Shown here: one piece after another, positions 1-9,151 of the stretch | Layout of the letters: every line of letters starts with the position of its first letter | Numbering within the stretch: position 1 is the stretch's first letter | Source of the DNA: Shimia sp. SK013 | GTDB taxonomy: Bacteria > Pseudomonadota > Alphaproteobacteria > Rhodobacterales > Rhodobacteraceae | NCBI RefSeq assembly: GCF_001292625.1 | Contig: NZ_LAJH01000005.1 | Location: 62,001 to 126,000, forward strand | DNA: 64,000 bases | Direction of reading: 5' to 3' | Notes under the pieces: model-generated | The model's database searches: none | What the model saw: only the letters and a program-made list of their open reading frames with translations | What the model was told of the DNA's origin: nothing | Position numbers and translations under genes: made by a program

Positions 1-137
1 ACGCACAGCTCGTCAATCGACAGAAAATGGTTGTCCTCTGAGGAAAACAGAGATTGCATGAGCGCATGACTTGCTTGCAACAGACGGGTGGCCTGCGGCT
101 CCCGAGGGTTCCCCGGTACAACGCGAATGTCGTTCAT
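1..137 (-). CDS. GNAT-family acetyltransferase, N-terminal fragment
   Basis: Reading the minus strand from an ATG at 137 gives 45 codons that run off the left edge. The peptide begins MNDIRVVPGNPREPQA and continues through LLQASHALMQSLF and EDNHFLSIDEL, which resembles the start of small GNAT acyltransferases where an early helix precedes the acetyl-CoA fold. A purine-rich ribosome site (GAGGGGAAG) lies about five bases before the ATG. The gene is divergent from the DUF1636 gene. The catalytic part is outside the window, so substrate and exact family are unknown. The family call rests on the N-terminus alone. Confidence 0.6.
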   Translation of the reverse strand, partial: MNDIRVVPGNPREPQATRLLQASHALMQSLFSSEDNHFLSIDELC

Positions 138-220
138 TATTCTTCCCCCTCTGGTTTCGCGCGCCAATCTGTGGCATCGCTCGGCTGCTGTCCAGCCTCA
201 GCTTTTGGAATGACCACCTG

Positions 221-571
221 ATGACGCATACGCTTTTTGTTTGTGACACCTGCTGCGCCGAAAACGCCGCACCCAGCGGCGCAACTTTTGCCGCTGCCTT
301 GCGGGATGCCGCCAGAGCGGATCCGGACTTACAGGCGCTGGTCGTCAAAACCGTCAGCTGCTTAAACGTCTGCTCCGAGCCTTTGGCGTTGGCGCTGCGG
401 GCGCCTGAAAAGGCGGCCTACCTGTTCGCTGGCATTGCTCCCGAAACGGACCTTGCGGACACTTTGGCCATGGCCAAGCTCTTTGTTCAAGCGGAGGCAG
501 GGGACATCACCGACGCCCGCCCAGCGGGCCGTCTGCGGTTTTGCCTCAAAGGGCGCATTCCTGCTCCCTAG
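221..571 (+). CDS. DUF1636 family predicted metal-binding protein
   Basis: A 116-residue cytosolic protein starting MTHTLFVCDTCC. It has an N-terminal CDTCC cysteine cluster and a second conserved cysteine pair in the SCLNVCSEP segment, arranged like thioredoxin-like [2Fe-2S] or metal-binding folds. DUF1636 proteins are commonly found beside cobalamin and cobalt genes. Here the gene converges on cbtA, whose operon carries a cobalamin riboswitch, which supports a cobalt or B12-related role. An open frame extends upstream to 71, but the ATG at 221 begins the conserved sequence. No enzymatic function is established for the family. Confidence 0.75.
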   Translation: MTHTLFVCDTCCAENAAPSGATFAAALRDAARADPDLQALVVKTVSCLNVCSEPLALALRAPEKAAYLFAGIAPETDLADTLAMAKLFVQAEAGDITDARPAGRLRFCLKGRIPAP

Positions 572-579
572 GCTTTTTG

Positions 580-640
580 TTTCAAAAATACCTTGGGGTG
601 AATTGCCCCGGTCGGGGCAAGAGGGGCAAAGCCCCTCCCG
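580..640 (-). repeat. Interspersed double-hairpin repeat, copy A
   Basis: Two adjacent hairpins, GCCCC-ggtc-GGGGC (605-618) and GAGGGGC-aaa-GCCCCTC (621-637), are flanked by the conserved string TACCTTGGGGTGA. Read on the minus strand the order is hairpin, hairpin, CACCCCA, GG(A)TATTT. The same order occurs on the plus strand at 43822-43880. The element separates the convergent DUF1636 and cbtA genes and could serve as a terminator for either, although no long T-tract is present. Confidence 0.6.
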
Positions 641-648
641 CCGAATGC

Positions 649-1338
649 TTAGCTGTCTTCGCCCTGCGCCATGAACAAGGCGCAGAAGTAACCAAGTGTG
701 ACCCAGCCCACGGCAGCAAAGCCAAGGCTGTGGGTGACAAACTCCGCTGACAGTTCAGGGGGGGCTACGCCCCAGAAGGTGTCCAGATGCGGTGCACCAA
801 TCAGCTGTGGCGCGAGGATCACGATCAGACCCAGAAAGTGCATCATCATGCCGCGCCCGAACGCAATCAGCGCAAGGCCAACCAGGGTGGCAAGGATTGT
901 GCCCATCCACCAGATCTGACGCGGGGCAAGCTCGGCAGCGGGTGTGCCTGGCAATTCGGGCGGCAGGCCAACGGCCGGCGCAAGTTGCACTGCGATAAAT
1001 CCGGCCAAACCCCAGATGATGCCGTTTTGCGCCGTGATCGGGGTGCCGCGATGGTCGCGCGCCAGCCCCATCGCCGCCACCATCAACAAACCATAGCCGG
1101 CGTAGGTCACAAGGTTGAAGCCGATCGTCATCAGATGACGGCCCCATTCACCGCCTAATCCGGGCGCGCCACGTTCAGATTGAGGCGTGCCATCGGTCGC
1201 GAAGTGCAGCCGTGCGCCGGTTTCATAAAGTTCACCTTCCAGCAAAAGCGGGATGACAAAAACGAACTGAAGCAGGGCTGCAATCAGCCCCGCTATCAGG
1301 CCAGCGAACACAGCGCTGGACAACAAATTTTTGGTCAT
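649..1338 (-). CDS. cbtA: CbtA family cobalt transporter subunit
   Basis: A 229-residue integral membrane protein starting MTKNLLSSAVFAGLIAGL. Several hydrophobic segments are visible, with an N-terminal helix, a conserved loop around YETGARLHF, and later helices at GYGLLMVAAMGLA and GTILATLVGLALIAF. CbtA is the larger subunit of a predicted cobalt importer that is often under cobalamin riboswitch control. It lies 18 bp downstream of cbtB in the same orientation, so both are expected to be transcribed together and turned down when B12 is plentiful. Length and topology are normal for the family. Confidence 0.85.
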   Translation of the reverse strand: MTKNLLSSAVFAGLIAGLIAALLQFVFVIPLLLEGELYETGARLHFATDGTPQSERGAPGLGGEWGRHLMTIGFNLVTYAGYGLLMVAAMGLARDHRGTPITAQNGIIWGLAGFIAVQLAPAVGLPPELPGTPAAELAPRQIWWMGTILATLVGLALIAFGRGMMMHFLGLIVILAPQLIGAPHLDTFWGVAPPELSAEFVTHSLGFAAVGWVTLGYFCALFMAQGEDS

Positions 1339-1356
1339 TGTTTTACAGGCGTGCGC

Positions 1357-1527
1357 TTAGTGGCAGGGGAATGCCATCGCGTGACGCTGGTCGTGAGCCG
1401 CATCATGCAAAACGGTGGCTTGCGCCATGCCGGAAACAGTCAACAGAGCCACGCCAACGGTCAAAGCCAGAATGAAGGCCAGTGTGTTGCTGCGTGTTGC
1501 TGCGAAATTCGCTGTTTGGGTCGTCAT
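1357..1527 (-). CDS. cbtB: CbtB family cobalt transporter small subunit
   Basis: A 56-residue protein with one transmembrane helix (about residues 16-36) and a histidine-rich C-terminus (VLHDAAHDQRHAMAFPCH), which is the CbtB signature and probably a cobalt-binding tail. An open frame extends further upstream, but it would translate through the riboswitch. The ATG at 1527, with AAAGGAGA about eight bases upstream, is the credible start. It is the first gene after the cobalamin riboswitch and is followed by cbtA. Too short to be obvious in automated calling, but well supported by context. Confidence 0.85.
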   Translation of the reverse strand: MTTQTANFAATRSNTLAFILALTVGVALLTVSGMAQATVLHDAAHDQRHAMAFPCH

Positions 1528-1582
1528 TTTCTTTTCTCCTTTCCCGTCACACCCGACGGGCGAAATGGGGTTTCTCTGTCTG

Positions 1583-1730
1583 CACGGCCGGTCTCCTGGC
1601 TCGCGGGTCGACGCGGTGCATTCCCTTCCCGGAGAGACCCTCCAGTGGTTTGAACGCGCGCTCGCCACTCACAGTCGCGGGGGCGGCTGAGGCTCAGAGC
1701 AGGCTCCTTCCTCATTCCCGAACCGAAGAT
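1583..1730 (-). ncRNA. Cobalamin riboswitch upstream of cbtB-cbtA
   Basis: On the minus strand the sequence shows the conserved cobalamin riboswitch blocks in order: GCCGCCCCCGCGACTGTGA (near 1662-1690), ACCACTGG, GGGAAGG, and the B12 box GCGAGCCAGGAGACCGG (about 1588-1604). The B12 box ends about 60 bases before the cbtB start codon. The element is expected to bind adenosylcobalamin and reduce cbtBA expression when cofactor is abundant. The exact 5' boundary (about 1725-1740) is approximate. The order and identity of the blocks make this a confident call. Confidence 0.92.
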
Positions 1731-1860
1731 TTTGCTTCGATCTACCGTACGCCCCATGTTTGGCGGTTTTTTGCGTATGGGGTCAAGGCCGTTTCCGACA
1801 TAGTGACAAGCACAAACGGCGTTCTGCTGCAGGAATGCACCACGCCAAAATGCAATATCT

Positions 1861-1869
1861 TGTGGATAA
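1861..1869 (-). promoter_or_regulatory. Perfect DnaA-box match upstream of smc
   Basis: TGTGGATAA on the plus strand equals TTATCCACA on the minus strand, the high-affinity DnaA box. It lies in the 260-bp non-coding stretch between the riboswitch and smc. I see only this single perfect copy here and no AT-rich unwinding region, so it is not evidence for an origin. It may be a regulatory DnaA site or chance. Confidence 0.3.
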
Positions 1870-2001
1870 GTGGTTAGCATTGGCCAGATGCTGTGGTTAG
1901 GCGTTGACTCAAACACTTGGCACTTTGCAGACTTGGAAATCTGCGGGAATCACACGCGCAGGCCTAATGGATTCTGAATCAAACGAAGGACCACCGCCAC
2001 T

Positions 2002-5000
2002 TTGCGCTTTTCGAAACTCAGACTGACCGGCTTCAAAAGCTTTGTCGATCCAACCGATCTGATCATCGCAGATGGTTTGACTGGTGTGGTTGGTCCAAAT
2101 GGCTGCGGCAAATCCAATTTGCTTGAGGCGCTGCGCTGGGTAATGGGCGAAAACCGCCCCAAGGCGATGCGCGGCGGTGGGATGGAAGACGTGATCTTTG
2201 CCGGTGCCGCCACGCGACCGGCGCGCAACTTTGCTGAAGTCGCCTTGCAGATCGACAATTCGGAACGGCTTGCACCAGCAGGGTTCAACGAGGATGACGC
2301 GCTGGAAATCAACCGCCGCATCACGCGTGATGTTGGCTCCGCTTATAAGGTAAACGCCAAAGATGTGCGGGCCCGCGATGTGCAGATGTTGTTTGCTGAC
2401 GCCTCAACAGGTGCGCATTCACCTGCGCTTGTGCGGCAGGGGCAAATTGCAGAGCTGATCAACTCCAAACCCAAAGCACGGCGGCGGATTTTGGAAGAGG
2501 CCGCAGGCATTTCCGGGCTCTATCAGCGCCGTCACGAGGCGGAGTTGAAGCTTAGAGGGGCCGAAACCAATCTGTCCCGCGTTGACGATGTCATTGAACA
2601 ATTGGCCAATCAGCTTGGCCAGCTTGCGCGCCAAGCGCGTCAGGCGGCGCGTTATCGTGCCATTGGAGACGAGTTGCGCCAGTCCGAGGGTCTGTTGCTG
2701 TATCGCCGCTGGCGTGAGGCAGACGACGCCCGATCGGCGGCAGATGACGAGCTGAAAACCCGGACCACGCAAGCCGCGCAGGCTGAGGGGCTGAGCCGTG
2801 TAGCTGCGAAAGAGCGGCAGGTTCGCGACGACGCCTTGCCACCACTGCGTGAGGAAGAGGCGATCGCGGCGGCTGTGTTGCAGCGTCTTCAGGTGCAGCG
2901 CGACAGTTTGAACGATCAGGAGGCGCATGCGCTTCAGATCATCGAAACGTTGAAGAACCGCATCTTGCAACTGGGCCGCGACATGGAGCGCGAAGGTGGG
3001 TTGAACCGCGACGCCGTGGATACCATCGAACGGCTGGAGTGGGAGCAAAAAGAGCTCGCCAAAGCCGGCGAGGGGCAGGCAGAGCGGCTTGAGGAGGCGC
3101 AAGACGAGGCGCGTGAGGCAGCGTCGGTGTTGCAAGAGCGCGAAAGCGAACTGGCGCAGCTGACCGAGGATGTGGCACGTTTGGCCGCCCGGCATCAGTC
3201 AGCACATCGCTTGCTTGAGGATACCCAGAAAACCCAATCCAAGAACGAGCTTGAGGCCGAAAAGGCCCGTGCGGCCGTGAGCGACTCTCAGGACGCGTTG
3301 GAACGTGCCGCAGCGCAACTGGAGATGTCGCGCGAGGCTGAAGGCGAGGCGATGGAAGCGGCGCAGGATGCTGAGGAGCGGCTTGCGGAGGTCGAAGACG
3401 ACCGCGCAGAAACACAGTCCCGCGAAGCCGATGCCCGCGCCGAACGTTCCGAGGCCGAGGGCGAGTTGAACGCATTGCGCGCGGAAACCACGGCGTTGGC
3501 CAAATTGGTCGAGCGCGACACGGCCGAAGGCGGCCAAATTCTGGATCGTCTTCAGGTGCAGCAGGGCTTTGAAAAAGCGCTGGGCGCGGCGATGGCGGAT
3601 GACTTGCGCGCGCCAGAGGTCGAAGAAGACGGCCCGTCGGGTTGGTATGTGTTGCCGCAATATCACGACGTGCAGCCGCTTCCGGCGGGCGTAACATCGC
3701 TCGTGGAACATGTCTCGGTTCCCGATGTTCTGGAGCGTCGCATGAGCCAGATTGGCTTGGTGTCGACAGAGGATGCGTTGGGCCTTCAGCCGATGTTGAA
3801 ACCCGGTCAGCGGCTGGTGTCGCTGGAAGGGGATTTGTGGCGGTGGGATGGGTATCGTGCGTGGGCCGAGGATGCGCCAAGTGCGGCGGCATTGCGTCTG
3901 CAACAGCTCAACCGTCTGGAAGAGTTGAAGCAGACGATGGCGGTTGCGACGGCGCGGGCGGATGGTGCTGTGCAGGCGCATGAAACGCTGCAGTCACGCT
4001 TGCAAGAGTTGGCGCAAATCGATCAGGCCGCACGTGAAGCGCGTCGGGCTGCGGATCGCGCGGTGGCGGATGCCAACCGTGCGCTAAGCCGGGCTGAGGC
4101 GGATCGCAATCTGGCGGAAGGCAGGCTTGAGTCATTGGGCCTTGCTGTGACCCGTCACGAGGAAGAAGCCATGGCAGCGCGGTCGCAGTTGCAGGAAGCC
4201 GAGCGCGCGTTGGCCGATCTTGGTGATCTGGATGCGGCGCGGTCGGACGTCGAAGACATCAAGATGACGGTCGAAGCCGCGCGGATCATGATGATGTCGC
4301 GCCGGTCATCACACGATGAATTGCGCCGCGAAGGCGAGGCGCGTCTGAGACGGTCGCAGGAAGTGACCAAGGAAATAAGTGGCTGGCGTCACCGTTTGGA
4401 AACCGCTGAAAAGCGGATGACCGAATTGGCGGAACGCAAGGACGCCTCTGAAGAAGAGCTTTTGGATGCCGGTGCTGCCCCCGAAGAAATCGCCGCCAAG
4501 CGCGAAGAGCTGACCGACGCAATCGATCAGGCAGAAGAACGCCGCCGCGGTGCTGCTGATGTGCTGGCAGAGGCGGAGACGGCATCGCGTGAGGCGGAAC
4601 ATGCGTCGCGCGAGGCAGAACGGCTTGCTGGCGAGGCCCGTGAAGCGCGGGCGCGCTCTGAGGCGCGGGCCGATGCGGCGCGTGAAACCGTGGCTTATGC
4701 GGCTGAACGCATCATGGAAGATCAGGAAGTCTCGCCCGCGCAGTTGTTGGAACGGCTGGACGTGGATCCGGACAATATGCCGGATGCAGCGCAAGTCGAG
4801 GCGGATGTGAACCGCCTGAAGCGGCAGCGGGACGCGCTGGGCGCGGTGAATTTGCGGGCCGAAGAAGACGCCAAAGAAGTGCAGGAAGAATTCGACACTT
4901 TGACTGGCGAGAAAACCGATCTGGAAGAGGCGATTGCCACCCTGCGCAACGGCATTGCCAGCCTGAACAAAGAAGGTCGCGAGCGTTTGCTGACGGCCTT

Positions 5001-5457
5001 TGAGCAGGTGAACAGCAACTTTGGTCTCTTGTTCCGTCACCTGTTTGGCGGTGGTGAGGCGAATCTGGTGTTGGTCGAAAGTGACGACCCGCTTGAGGCT
5101 GGTCTGGAGATCATGTGTCAGCCGCCGGGCAAGAAACTCAGCACGCTGTCGCTGTTGTCGGGCGGGGAACAGACCCTGACCGCGATGGCGCTGATTTTTG
5201 CGGTGTTCCTGGCCAATCCGGCGCCGATTTGTGTGCTGGACGAGGTCGACGCGCCGCTGGATGATGCCAACGTCACGCGGTTCTGTGACTTGTTGGACGA
5301 AATGTGCCGTCGCACCAACACGCGCTTTTTGATCATCACCCACCATGCGGTGACGATGGCGCGGATGGATCGCTTGTTTGGTGTGACCATGGCCGAGCAG
5401 GGCGTCAGCCAATTGGTGAGCGTCGATTTGAAGGCGGCGGCGACCATGGTGGCCTAA
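2002..5457 (+). CDS. smc: Chromosome segregation ATPase SMC
   Basis: A 1151-residue SMC protein for chromosome organisation. The N-terminal ATPase half has Walker A GPNGCGKS at residues 31-38. Long coiled coils flank a hinge domain at roughly 517-640, and the C-terminal half has the LSGGEQ signature at 1052-1057 and Walker B VLDEVDAPLD from 1078. Start: TTG at 2002, because MRFSKLRLTGFKSFV is the conserved N-terminus and an AAGGA lies upstream. Length is normal for bacterial SMC. The kleisin partners ScpA/ScpB are not in the window. The large open frames on the opposite strand are by-products of GC-rich coiled-coil coding. Confidence 0.97.
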   Translation: MRFSKLRLTGFKSFVDPTDLIIADGLTGVVGPNGCGKSNLLEALRWVMGENRPKAMRGGGMEDVIFAGAATRPARNFAEVALQIDNSERLAPAGFNEDDALEINRRITRDVGSAYKVNAKDVRARDVQMLFADASTGAHSPALVRQGQIAELINSKPKARRRILEEAAGISGLYQRRHEAELKLRGAETNLSRVDDVIEQLANQLGQLARQARQAARYRAIGDELRQSEGLLLYRRWREADDARSAADDELKTRTTQAAQAEGLSRVAAKERQVRDDALPPLREEEAIAAAVLQRLQVQRDSLNDQEAHALQIIETLKNRILQLGRDMEREGGLNRDAVDTIERLEWEQKELAKAGEGQAERLEEAQDEAREAASVLQERESELAQLTEDVARLAARHQSAHRLLEDTQKTQSKNELEAEKARAAVSDSQDALERAAAQLEMSREAEGEAMEAAQDAEERLAEVEDDRAETQSREADARAERSEAEGELNALRAETTALAKLVERDTAEGGQILDRLQVQQGFEKALGAAMADDLRAPEVEEDGPSGWYVLPQYHDVQPLPAGVTSLVEHVSVPDVLERRMSQIGLVSTEDALGLQPMLKPGQRLVSLEGDLWRWDGYRAWAEDAPSAAALRLQQLNRLEELKQTMAVATARADGAVQAHETLQSRLQELAQIDQAAREARRAADRAVADANRALSRAEADRNLAEGRLESLGLAVTRHEEEAMAARSQLQEAERALADLGDLDAARSDVEDIKMTVEAARIMMMSRRSSHDELRREGEARLRRSQEVTKEISGWRHRLETAEKRMTELAERKDASEEELLDAGAAPEEIAAKREELTDAIDQAEERRRGAADVLAEAETASREAEHASREAERLAGEAREARARSEARADAARETVAYAAERIMEDQEVSPAQLLERLDVDPDNMPDAAQVEADVNRLKRQRDALGAVNLRAEEDAKEVQEEFDTLTGEKTDLEEAIATLRNGIASLNKEGRERLLTAFEQVNSNFGLLFRHLFGGGEANLVLVESDDPLEAGLEIMCQPPGKKLSTLSLLSGGEQTLTAMALIFAVFLANPAPICVLDEVDAPLDDANVTRFCDLLDEMCRRTNTRFLIITHHAVTMARMDRLFGVTMAEQGVSQLVSVDLKAAATMVA

Positions 5458-5529
5458 CTCCGGTTCACCGCAACGTGACACCCGCGCGAGCAAAACCCCG
5501 CATAAGCTGATCTCAAACAGGAGATATCT

Positions 5530-5880
5530 ATGCGCGTACTTGCTGCCGTTCTAACCCTCGCTGCTGCGCCTGCCATCGCGCAGGACTGGAAGTCGCACTC
5601 TGGCGATGAGGCCTTTGACGCGGAGACGCTTACGGCGCGCCTTTCAGGTCAAACGCTGACGTTTTATGACGATGGGCGGTCCGTCTATGACAGCAACGGT
5701 GAGTATCAGTACATCTATGGCGGCGGTGGCACGTGGTACGGGCATTGGGCGGTGGCCGACAACTCGCGGGTCTGTGTGACCTTTGTCACCGGCGTTGAGC
5801 GTTGCGATAGGTTTGTTACCAACGGCGATCGCTTGGTGTTGCAGACGGCGGACGGGATGCGATTTCCCATCCGCCCTTAA
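5530..5880 (+). CDS. Small secreted protein of unknown function
   Basis: A 116-residue protein starting MRVLAAVLTLAAAPAIAQDW, a short signal peptide with probable cleavage after AIA. The mature part is aromatic- and glycine-rich (YQYIYGGGGTWYGHW) and has two cysteines (VCVTF, ERCDRF) about ten residues apart that could form a disulphide. The pattern suggests a small beta-rich periplasmic domain. A good Shine-Dalgarno (AGGAG) precedes the ATG. The gene follows smc by 72 bp and converges on the transglycosylase gene with only 3 bp between stops. I do not recognise a named family. Confidence 0.7.
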   Translation: MRVLAAVLTLAAAPAIAQDWKSHSGDEAFDAETLTARLSGQTLTFYDDGRSVYDSNGEYQYIYGGGGTWYGHWAVADNSRVCVTFVTGVERCDRFVTNGDRLVLQTADGMRFPIRP

Positions 5881-5883
5881 CTT

Positions 5884-7053
5884 TTAGAGTTTGTTCAACA
5901 GGCCAACCGTTGGCCATGCATCGGCTGGCAGACCAAGGCGTTTTTGCTCGGCTTGCACAGCGCGGCGGGTCAGTTTGCCCAGAATGCCGTCAACCTTGCC
6001 GACGTCATGCCCGCGCGCCTTGAGTTTCTTTTGCAGCGCTTTCATCTGGCCACCAGACAGGCCAGGATCGGCGTTGCCCGCATCATAGCGTGGCGCGCCC
6101 TCAAGGCGGGTGCCGAAATAGGCGGCCGTGGTCACATAGACAAAGCTCTTGTTCCACTCAAAATAGACGTGGAAATTCGGGTACGCCAAAAATGCCGGGC
6201 CTTTGCGGCCTTGCGGCAACAGCAGCGAGGCGGGCAAGTTGGCCAATTTCCCCGAACGTGGTTTTACGCCCATCTTGGCCCAATCGCGGGCGTTCATAGT
6301 GTGATCCAGACCGGATTTTGACCAATCAACGTTGGAAGGCACCGAGACCTCCTGCAACCAAGGTTCGCCCTTGCGCCACCCCAGATGGGAGAGCATTTGT
6401 CCACCGGACATTAGCGCATCAGGGGCTGACGTTTTGAGCGTCACCTTGCCGTCGCCATCGCCGTCCACGCCGTTTTCGATGATGTCGGCAGGCAGCATTT
6501 GTACCATGCCGATTTCACCCGCCCACGCACCAGTGGTTTTGGTTGGGCTGAAATCGCCACGCTCATAAAGTTCCAGTGCCGCAAACACTTGGGGGCGGAA
6601 CAATTCGGGGCGGCGGCAATCGTGCGACAGCGTCACCAAGGAATTCAGCGTGTTGAAGTTGCCTTGGAACGTGCCGTAGTCGGTTTCAAAGGCCCAAAAT
6701 GCCAAAAGCACGCCGCGCGACACGCCGTATTGCTGCTCGATGCGGTTGAAGATGGCGTTGTATTGATTGGATTTTTTGCGACCGTTGTCGATGCGGTTCT
6801 GGCTGATCAGACGTTGGGAGAAATCCAGAAACGGCATTTGAAACACGCCCTGACTGCGGTCTGCCTTGATCGTTGCCGGATCCTGACGGGCGGAGGCGAA
6901 AAACTTGTCCACCGTGGATTTGGAGTGGCCTTTGGAAATGGCTTCTTTCTTGAGGCCGTTGATAAAGCCGTTGAATGAACCGCCGCAGGGCACTTTGGCG
7001 GTCGCAAGGCCCGCGCTGAGAAGCAGGGTGGAAATGGCGAGTGTCAAACGCAT
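5884..7053 (-). CDS. Lytic murein transglycosylase (MltB/SLT_2 type) with peptidoglycan-binding domain
   Basis: A 389-residue periplasmic enzyme that cleaves the glycan strands of peptidoglycan to leave 1,6-anhydro ends. It has a signal peptide (cleavage near LATA-K), then an MltB-like catalytic domain. The motif AFWAFETDYG supplies the catalytic Glu123, and GEIGMVQMLP is the conserved helix of the fold. The C-terminal domain from about residue 325 (MKALQKKLKARGHDVGKVDGI) is a peptidoglycan-binding domain. The N-terminus has no lipobox, so the enzyme is probably soluble, unlike E. coli MltB. An AAGAGG ribosome site precedes the ATG. Confidence 0.9.
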   Translation of the reverse strand: MRLTLAISTLLLSAGLATAKVPCGGSFNGFINGLKKEAISKGHSKSTVDKFFASARQDPATIKADRSQGVFQMPFLDFSQRLISQNRIDNGRKKSNQYNAIFNRIEQQYGVSRGVLLAFWAFETDYGTFQGNFNTLNSLVTLSHDCRRPELFRPQVFAALELYERGDFSPTKTTGAWAGEIGMVQMLPADIIENGVDGDGDGKVTLKTSAPDALMSGGQMLSHLGWRKGEPWLQEVSVPSNVDWSKSGLDHTMNARDWAKMGVKPRSGKLANLPASLLLPQGRKGPAFLAYPNFHVYFEWNKSFVYVTTAAYFGTRLEGAPRYDAGNADPGLSGGQMKALQKKLKARGHDVGKVDGILGKLTRRAVQAEQKRLGLPADAWPTVGLLNKL

Positions 7054-7113
7054 ATGAAAACCTCTTAATCTGTTGCGCCGACCCTAAGCAGGGGGGCGGC
7101 GTAGGGCAATGAA

Positions 7114-8022
7114 TTAGACCACTGCAAAAAATAGGACAGTGCCGACCGCCAGCCCCCATGTGCGCCACAATGCGGAACAGGCGATGTCGATGTCGTCAGG
7201 CGTAACTGTGCGACGACCATCTGCGTTCACAAAGGGGAAATCGCGCAATTCGCCATCATAGGTACGCGGGCCGGACACAGCGATGCCCAAGGCGCGCGCC
7301 ATGGCGGCCTCGGGCCAGCCCGCGTTGGGTGAGCGGTGCAGCGCCGCATCCGCGCGGATCACAGCCCAGTCACCCATAGTGCGATGGCTCACGGCGATCA
7401 GGACAGCGGTCAGGCGGGCAGGGATCCAGTTCAGCAGATCATCAAGTTTGGCGGCGGCTTTGCCAAACTGTTCATAGCGCTCGGTGCGATAGCCGATCAT
7501 GCTGTCGGCGGTGTTGATGGCCTTGTAGATCAGCAGGCCGGGAAGCCCGGCGATCAGGAACCAGAAAGCGGGCGCTATGACACCGTCGCTGAGGTTTTCG
7601 GCCGCGCTTTCGATGGCCGATCGCGCCACATCGCTTTGGTCCATTGCCGCGGTGTCGCGGCTGACGATCATCGCCACCGCGCGTTTGCCATCGCCCAAAG
7701 ACACCCGCAACGCGTCGCCCACGGCCTGCACATGCTGCACCAGTGACCGTTGCGCCAGCAGGATTGCCGCCAAAAGCAATTCCGGCAGCCAGCCAATAGC
7801 CGCCAAGACAGACCCCAAAAGCCATGCCCCGACAACCAAGGCAACGCACAGGGCAACGCCTTTGGCAAAGCGACTGTCGCCGGTGTTCAGCCGCGCATCA
7901 GCTTTGCCAATCACGCGGCCCATCAGGACCGCGGGGTGGGGCGTGCGGTCCCACATCCAAAGCGGCTCTCCCATAGCGGCGTCCAGCAGCATCGCAAGAA
8001 ACAGAACAGTGGCGTGGCTCAT
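7114..8022 (-). CDS. cobD: Adenosylcobinamide-phosphate synthase CobD/CbiB
   Basis: A 302-residue membrane protein that attaches aminopropanol (or its phosphate) to adenosylcobyric acid in cobalamin synthesis. Family hallmarks are visible: LLDAAMGEP near the N-terminus, [30 protein letters not shown], and the [14 protein letters not shown] segment near the end, with hydrophobic helices between. I chose the ATG at 8022 ([12 protein letters not shown]). It overlaps the cobC stop in an ATGA arrangement, so translation is probably coupled to cobC. The naming follows the aerobic pathway; CbiB is the equivalent name. Confidence 0.92.
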   Translation of the reverse strand: MSHATVLFLAMLLDAAMGEPLWMWDRTPHPAVLMGRVIGKADARLNTGDSRFAKGVALCVALVVGAWLLGSVLAAIGWLPELLLAAILLAQRSLVQHVQAVGDALRVSLGDGKRAVAMIVSRDTAAMDQSDVARSAIESAAENLSDGVIAPAFWFLIAGLPGLLIYKAINTADSMIGYRTERYEQFGKAAAKLDDLLNWIPARLTAVLIAVSHRTMGDWAVIRADAALHRSPNAGWPEAAMARALGIAVSGPRTYDGELRDFPFVNADGRRTVTPDDIDIACSALWRTWGLAVGTVLFFAVV

Positions 8023-8978
8023 AGTGCGGCCTCCAGCTGTGCCCAGCGGTCGGGCGCTGGCAGGCCAAGGCGCAGGTAGGTTTTGGAATAGGGAAAGATG
8101 CGAGACCAGACGTGTTGTTTGGCAAGCCGGTCCTGCCACGCGGCGGCGTCGTTGACCTCATAAAGCCGGAACAGCGTGGTGCCGCCCACGATTTTGGCGC
8201 CTTTTAGGCTCATTAGGGCGTCAAGTCGGGAGGCGTCCGCGATCAATCGCGTTCGTGTTGCATCCGCCCAGCCGTGGTCGCGCAGGGCAGCCGCGCCAAT
8301 GCGCAGCGCGGGGCCGGAGACCGCCCATGGGCCGGTGAAATCTGCAAGCCGCTCGATTAAGGCAGGATCTCCGATTGCAAACCCCAGCCGTGCGCCTGCA
8401 AGCCCCCAGAATTTGCCGAAACTTTTAAGCACTATGCGGCCGGTCTGAGCGGCTTCTTTCACCAGTGTGGCGTCGGGTGTGACGTCGCAAAAACTCTCGT
8501 CGATCACGGTCAGAGGCGCAGTCAGATCGTTTTCGGCCCAAAGCCGTCCGGTCGGGTTGTTAGGGTGCACCAAAACGCGGGCGGCAGGATCGTCGGTCGA
8601 GACATCCCACCCTTGCGCCACAAAGGCGGCGGCGTGTTCATTATAGGTCGGGGCTGGAATGTCCACACGCGCAGGGTTCGCCAAAGCCGGAATGCGCGCG
8701 ATCAGCGCCGAAGCGCCAGGTGCCGCCAGTATTGCCGCGTCGTCCGGCACCTGCCAGAAAGCCCGCGCCGCGTCGGTCAGAGCATCTTGCGCCGCCTTGT
8801 CCGGTAGGTCGGCCCAATCGGCTGGGGAGAAGTCTGGCAATGGATAGGGCACCGGATTTATGCCGGTAGACAGATCCAGCCATGCGGCGCGTGTGCCGCC
8901 CCAACGGGTCACCGCTGCGTCGATGCCGCCGCCGTGGTCGCGAGGAGTGCGTGTTTCCGCCGTTGAAATCATTCGCAT
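8019..8978 (-). CDS. cobC: Threonine-phosphate decarboxylase-like aminotransferase CobC
   Basis: A 319-residue class I/II PLP enzyme. In the cobalamin pathway it makes aminopropanol phosphate from threonine phosphate to feed the CobD step. Conserved blocks are [12 protein letters not shown], the NNPTGRLW motif, DESFCDV, and the probable PLP lysine in [16 protein letters not shown]. The start is ATG 8978, with an in-frame ATG six bases later as an alternative and only a weak ribosome site. It is translationally coupled to cobD, and the pair is expected to act in sequence. Unlike cbtBA, I see no cobalamin riboswitch upstream of this operon. Confidence 0.88.
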   Translation of the reverse strand: MRMISTAETRTPRDHGGGIDAAVTRWGGTRAAWLDLSTGINPVPYPLPDFSPADWADLPDKAAQDALTDAARAFWQVPDDAAILAAPGASALIARIPALANPARVDIPAPTYNEHAAAFVAQGWDVSTDDPAARVLVHPNNPTGRLWAENDLTAPLTVIDESFCDVTPDATLVKEAAQTGRIVLKSFGKFWGLAGARLGFAIGDPALIERLADFTGPWAVSGPALRIGAAALRDHGWADATRTRLIADASRLDALMSLKGAKIVGGTTLFRLYEVNDAAAWQDRLAKQHVWSRIFPYSKTYLRLGLPAPDRWAQLEAAL

Positions 8979-9151
8979 TTTACCGACTCTTTACTCTGGT
9001 TACCCGCGAATATGCGATATCCACCGGTATTGGCAAGAAATTGCCGTTTACGGAAAATTAAAGTTGGAATTGCCCGCTCGAACCTAGAGTCTTTAGGGAT
9101 ACGGCGGCGCAAGCAAGGACCGCCAGATGTCAAAATCCTAGGGGGATAGAT

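Noticed and set aside
3199-5493. Long open frames antisense to smc (for example 4309-5493 minus, 394 codons)
   Set aside because: They are mirror frames of a GC-rich coiled-coil gene with no family motifs or ribosome sites; the plus-strand SMC is certain.
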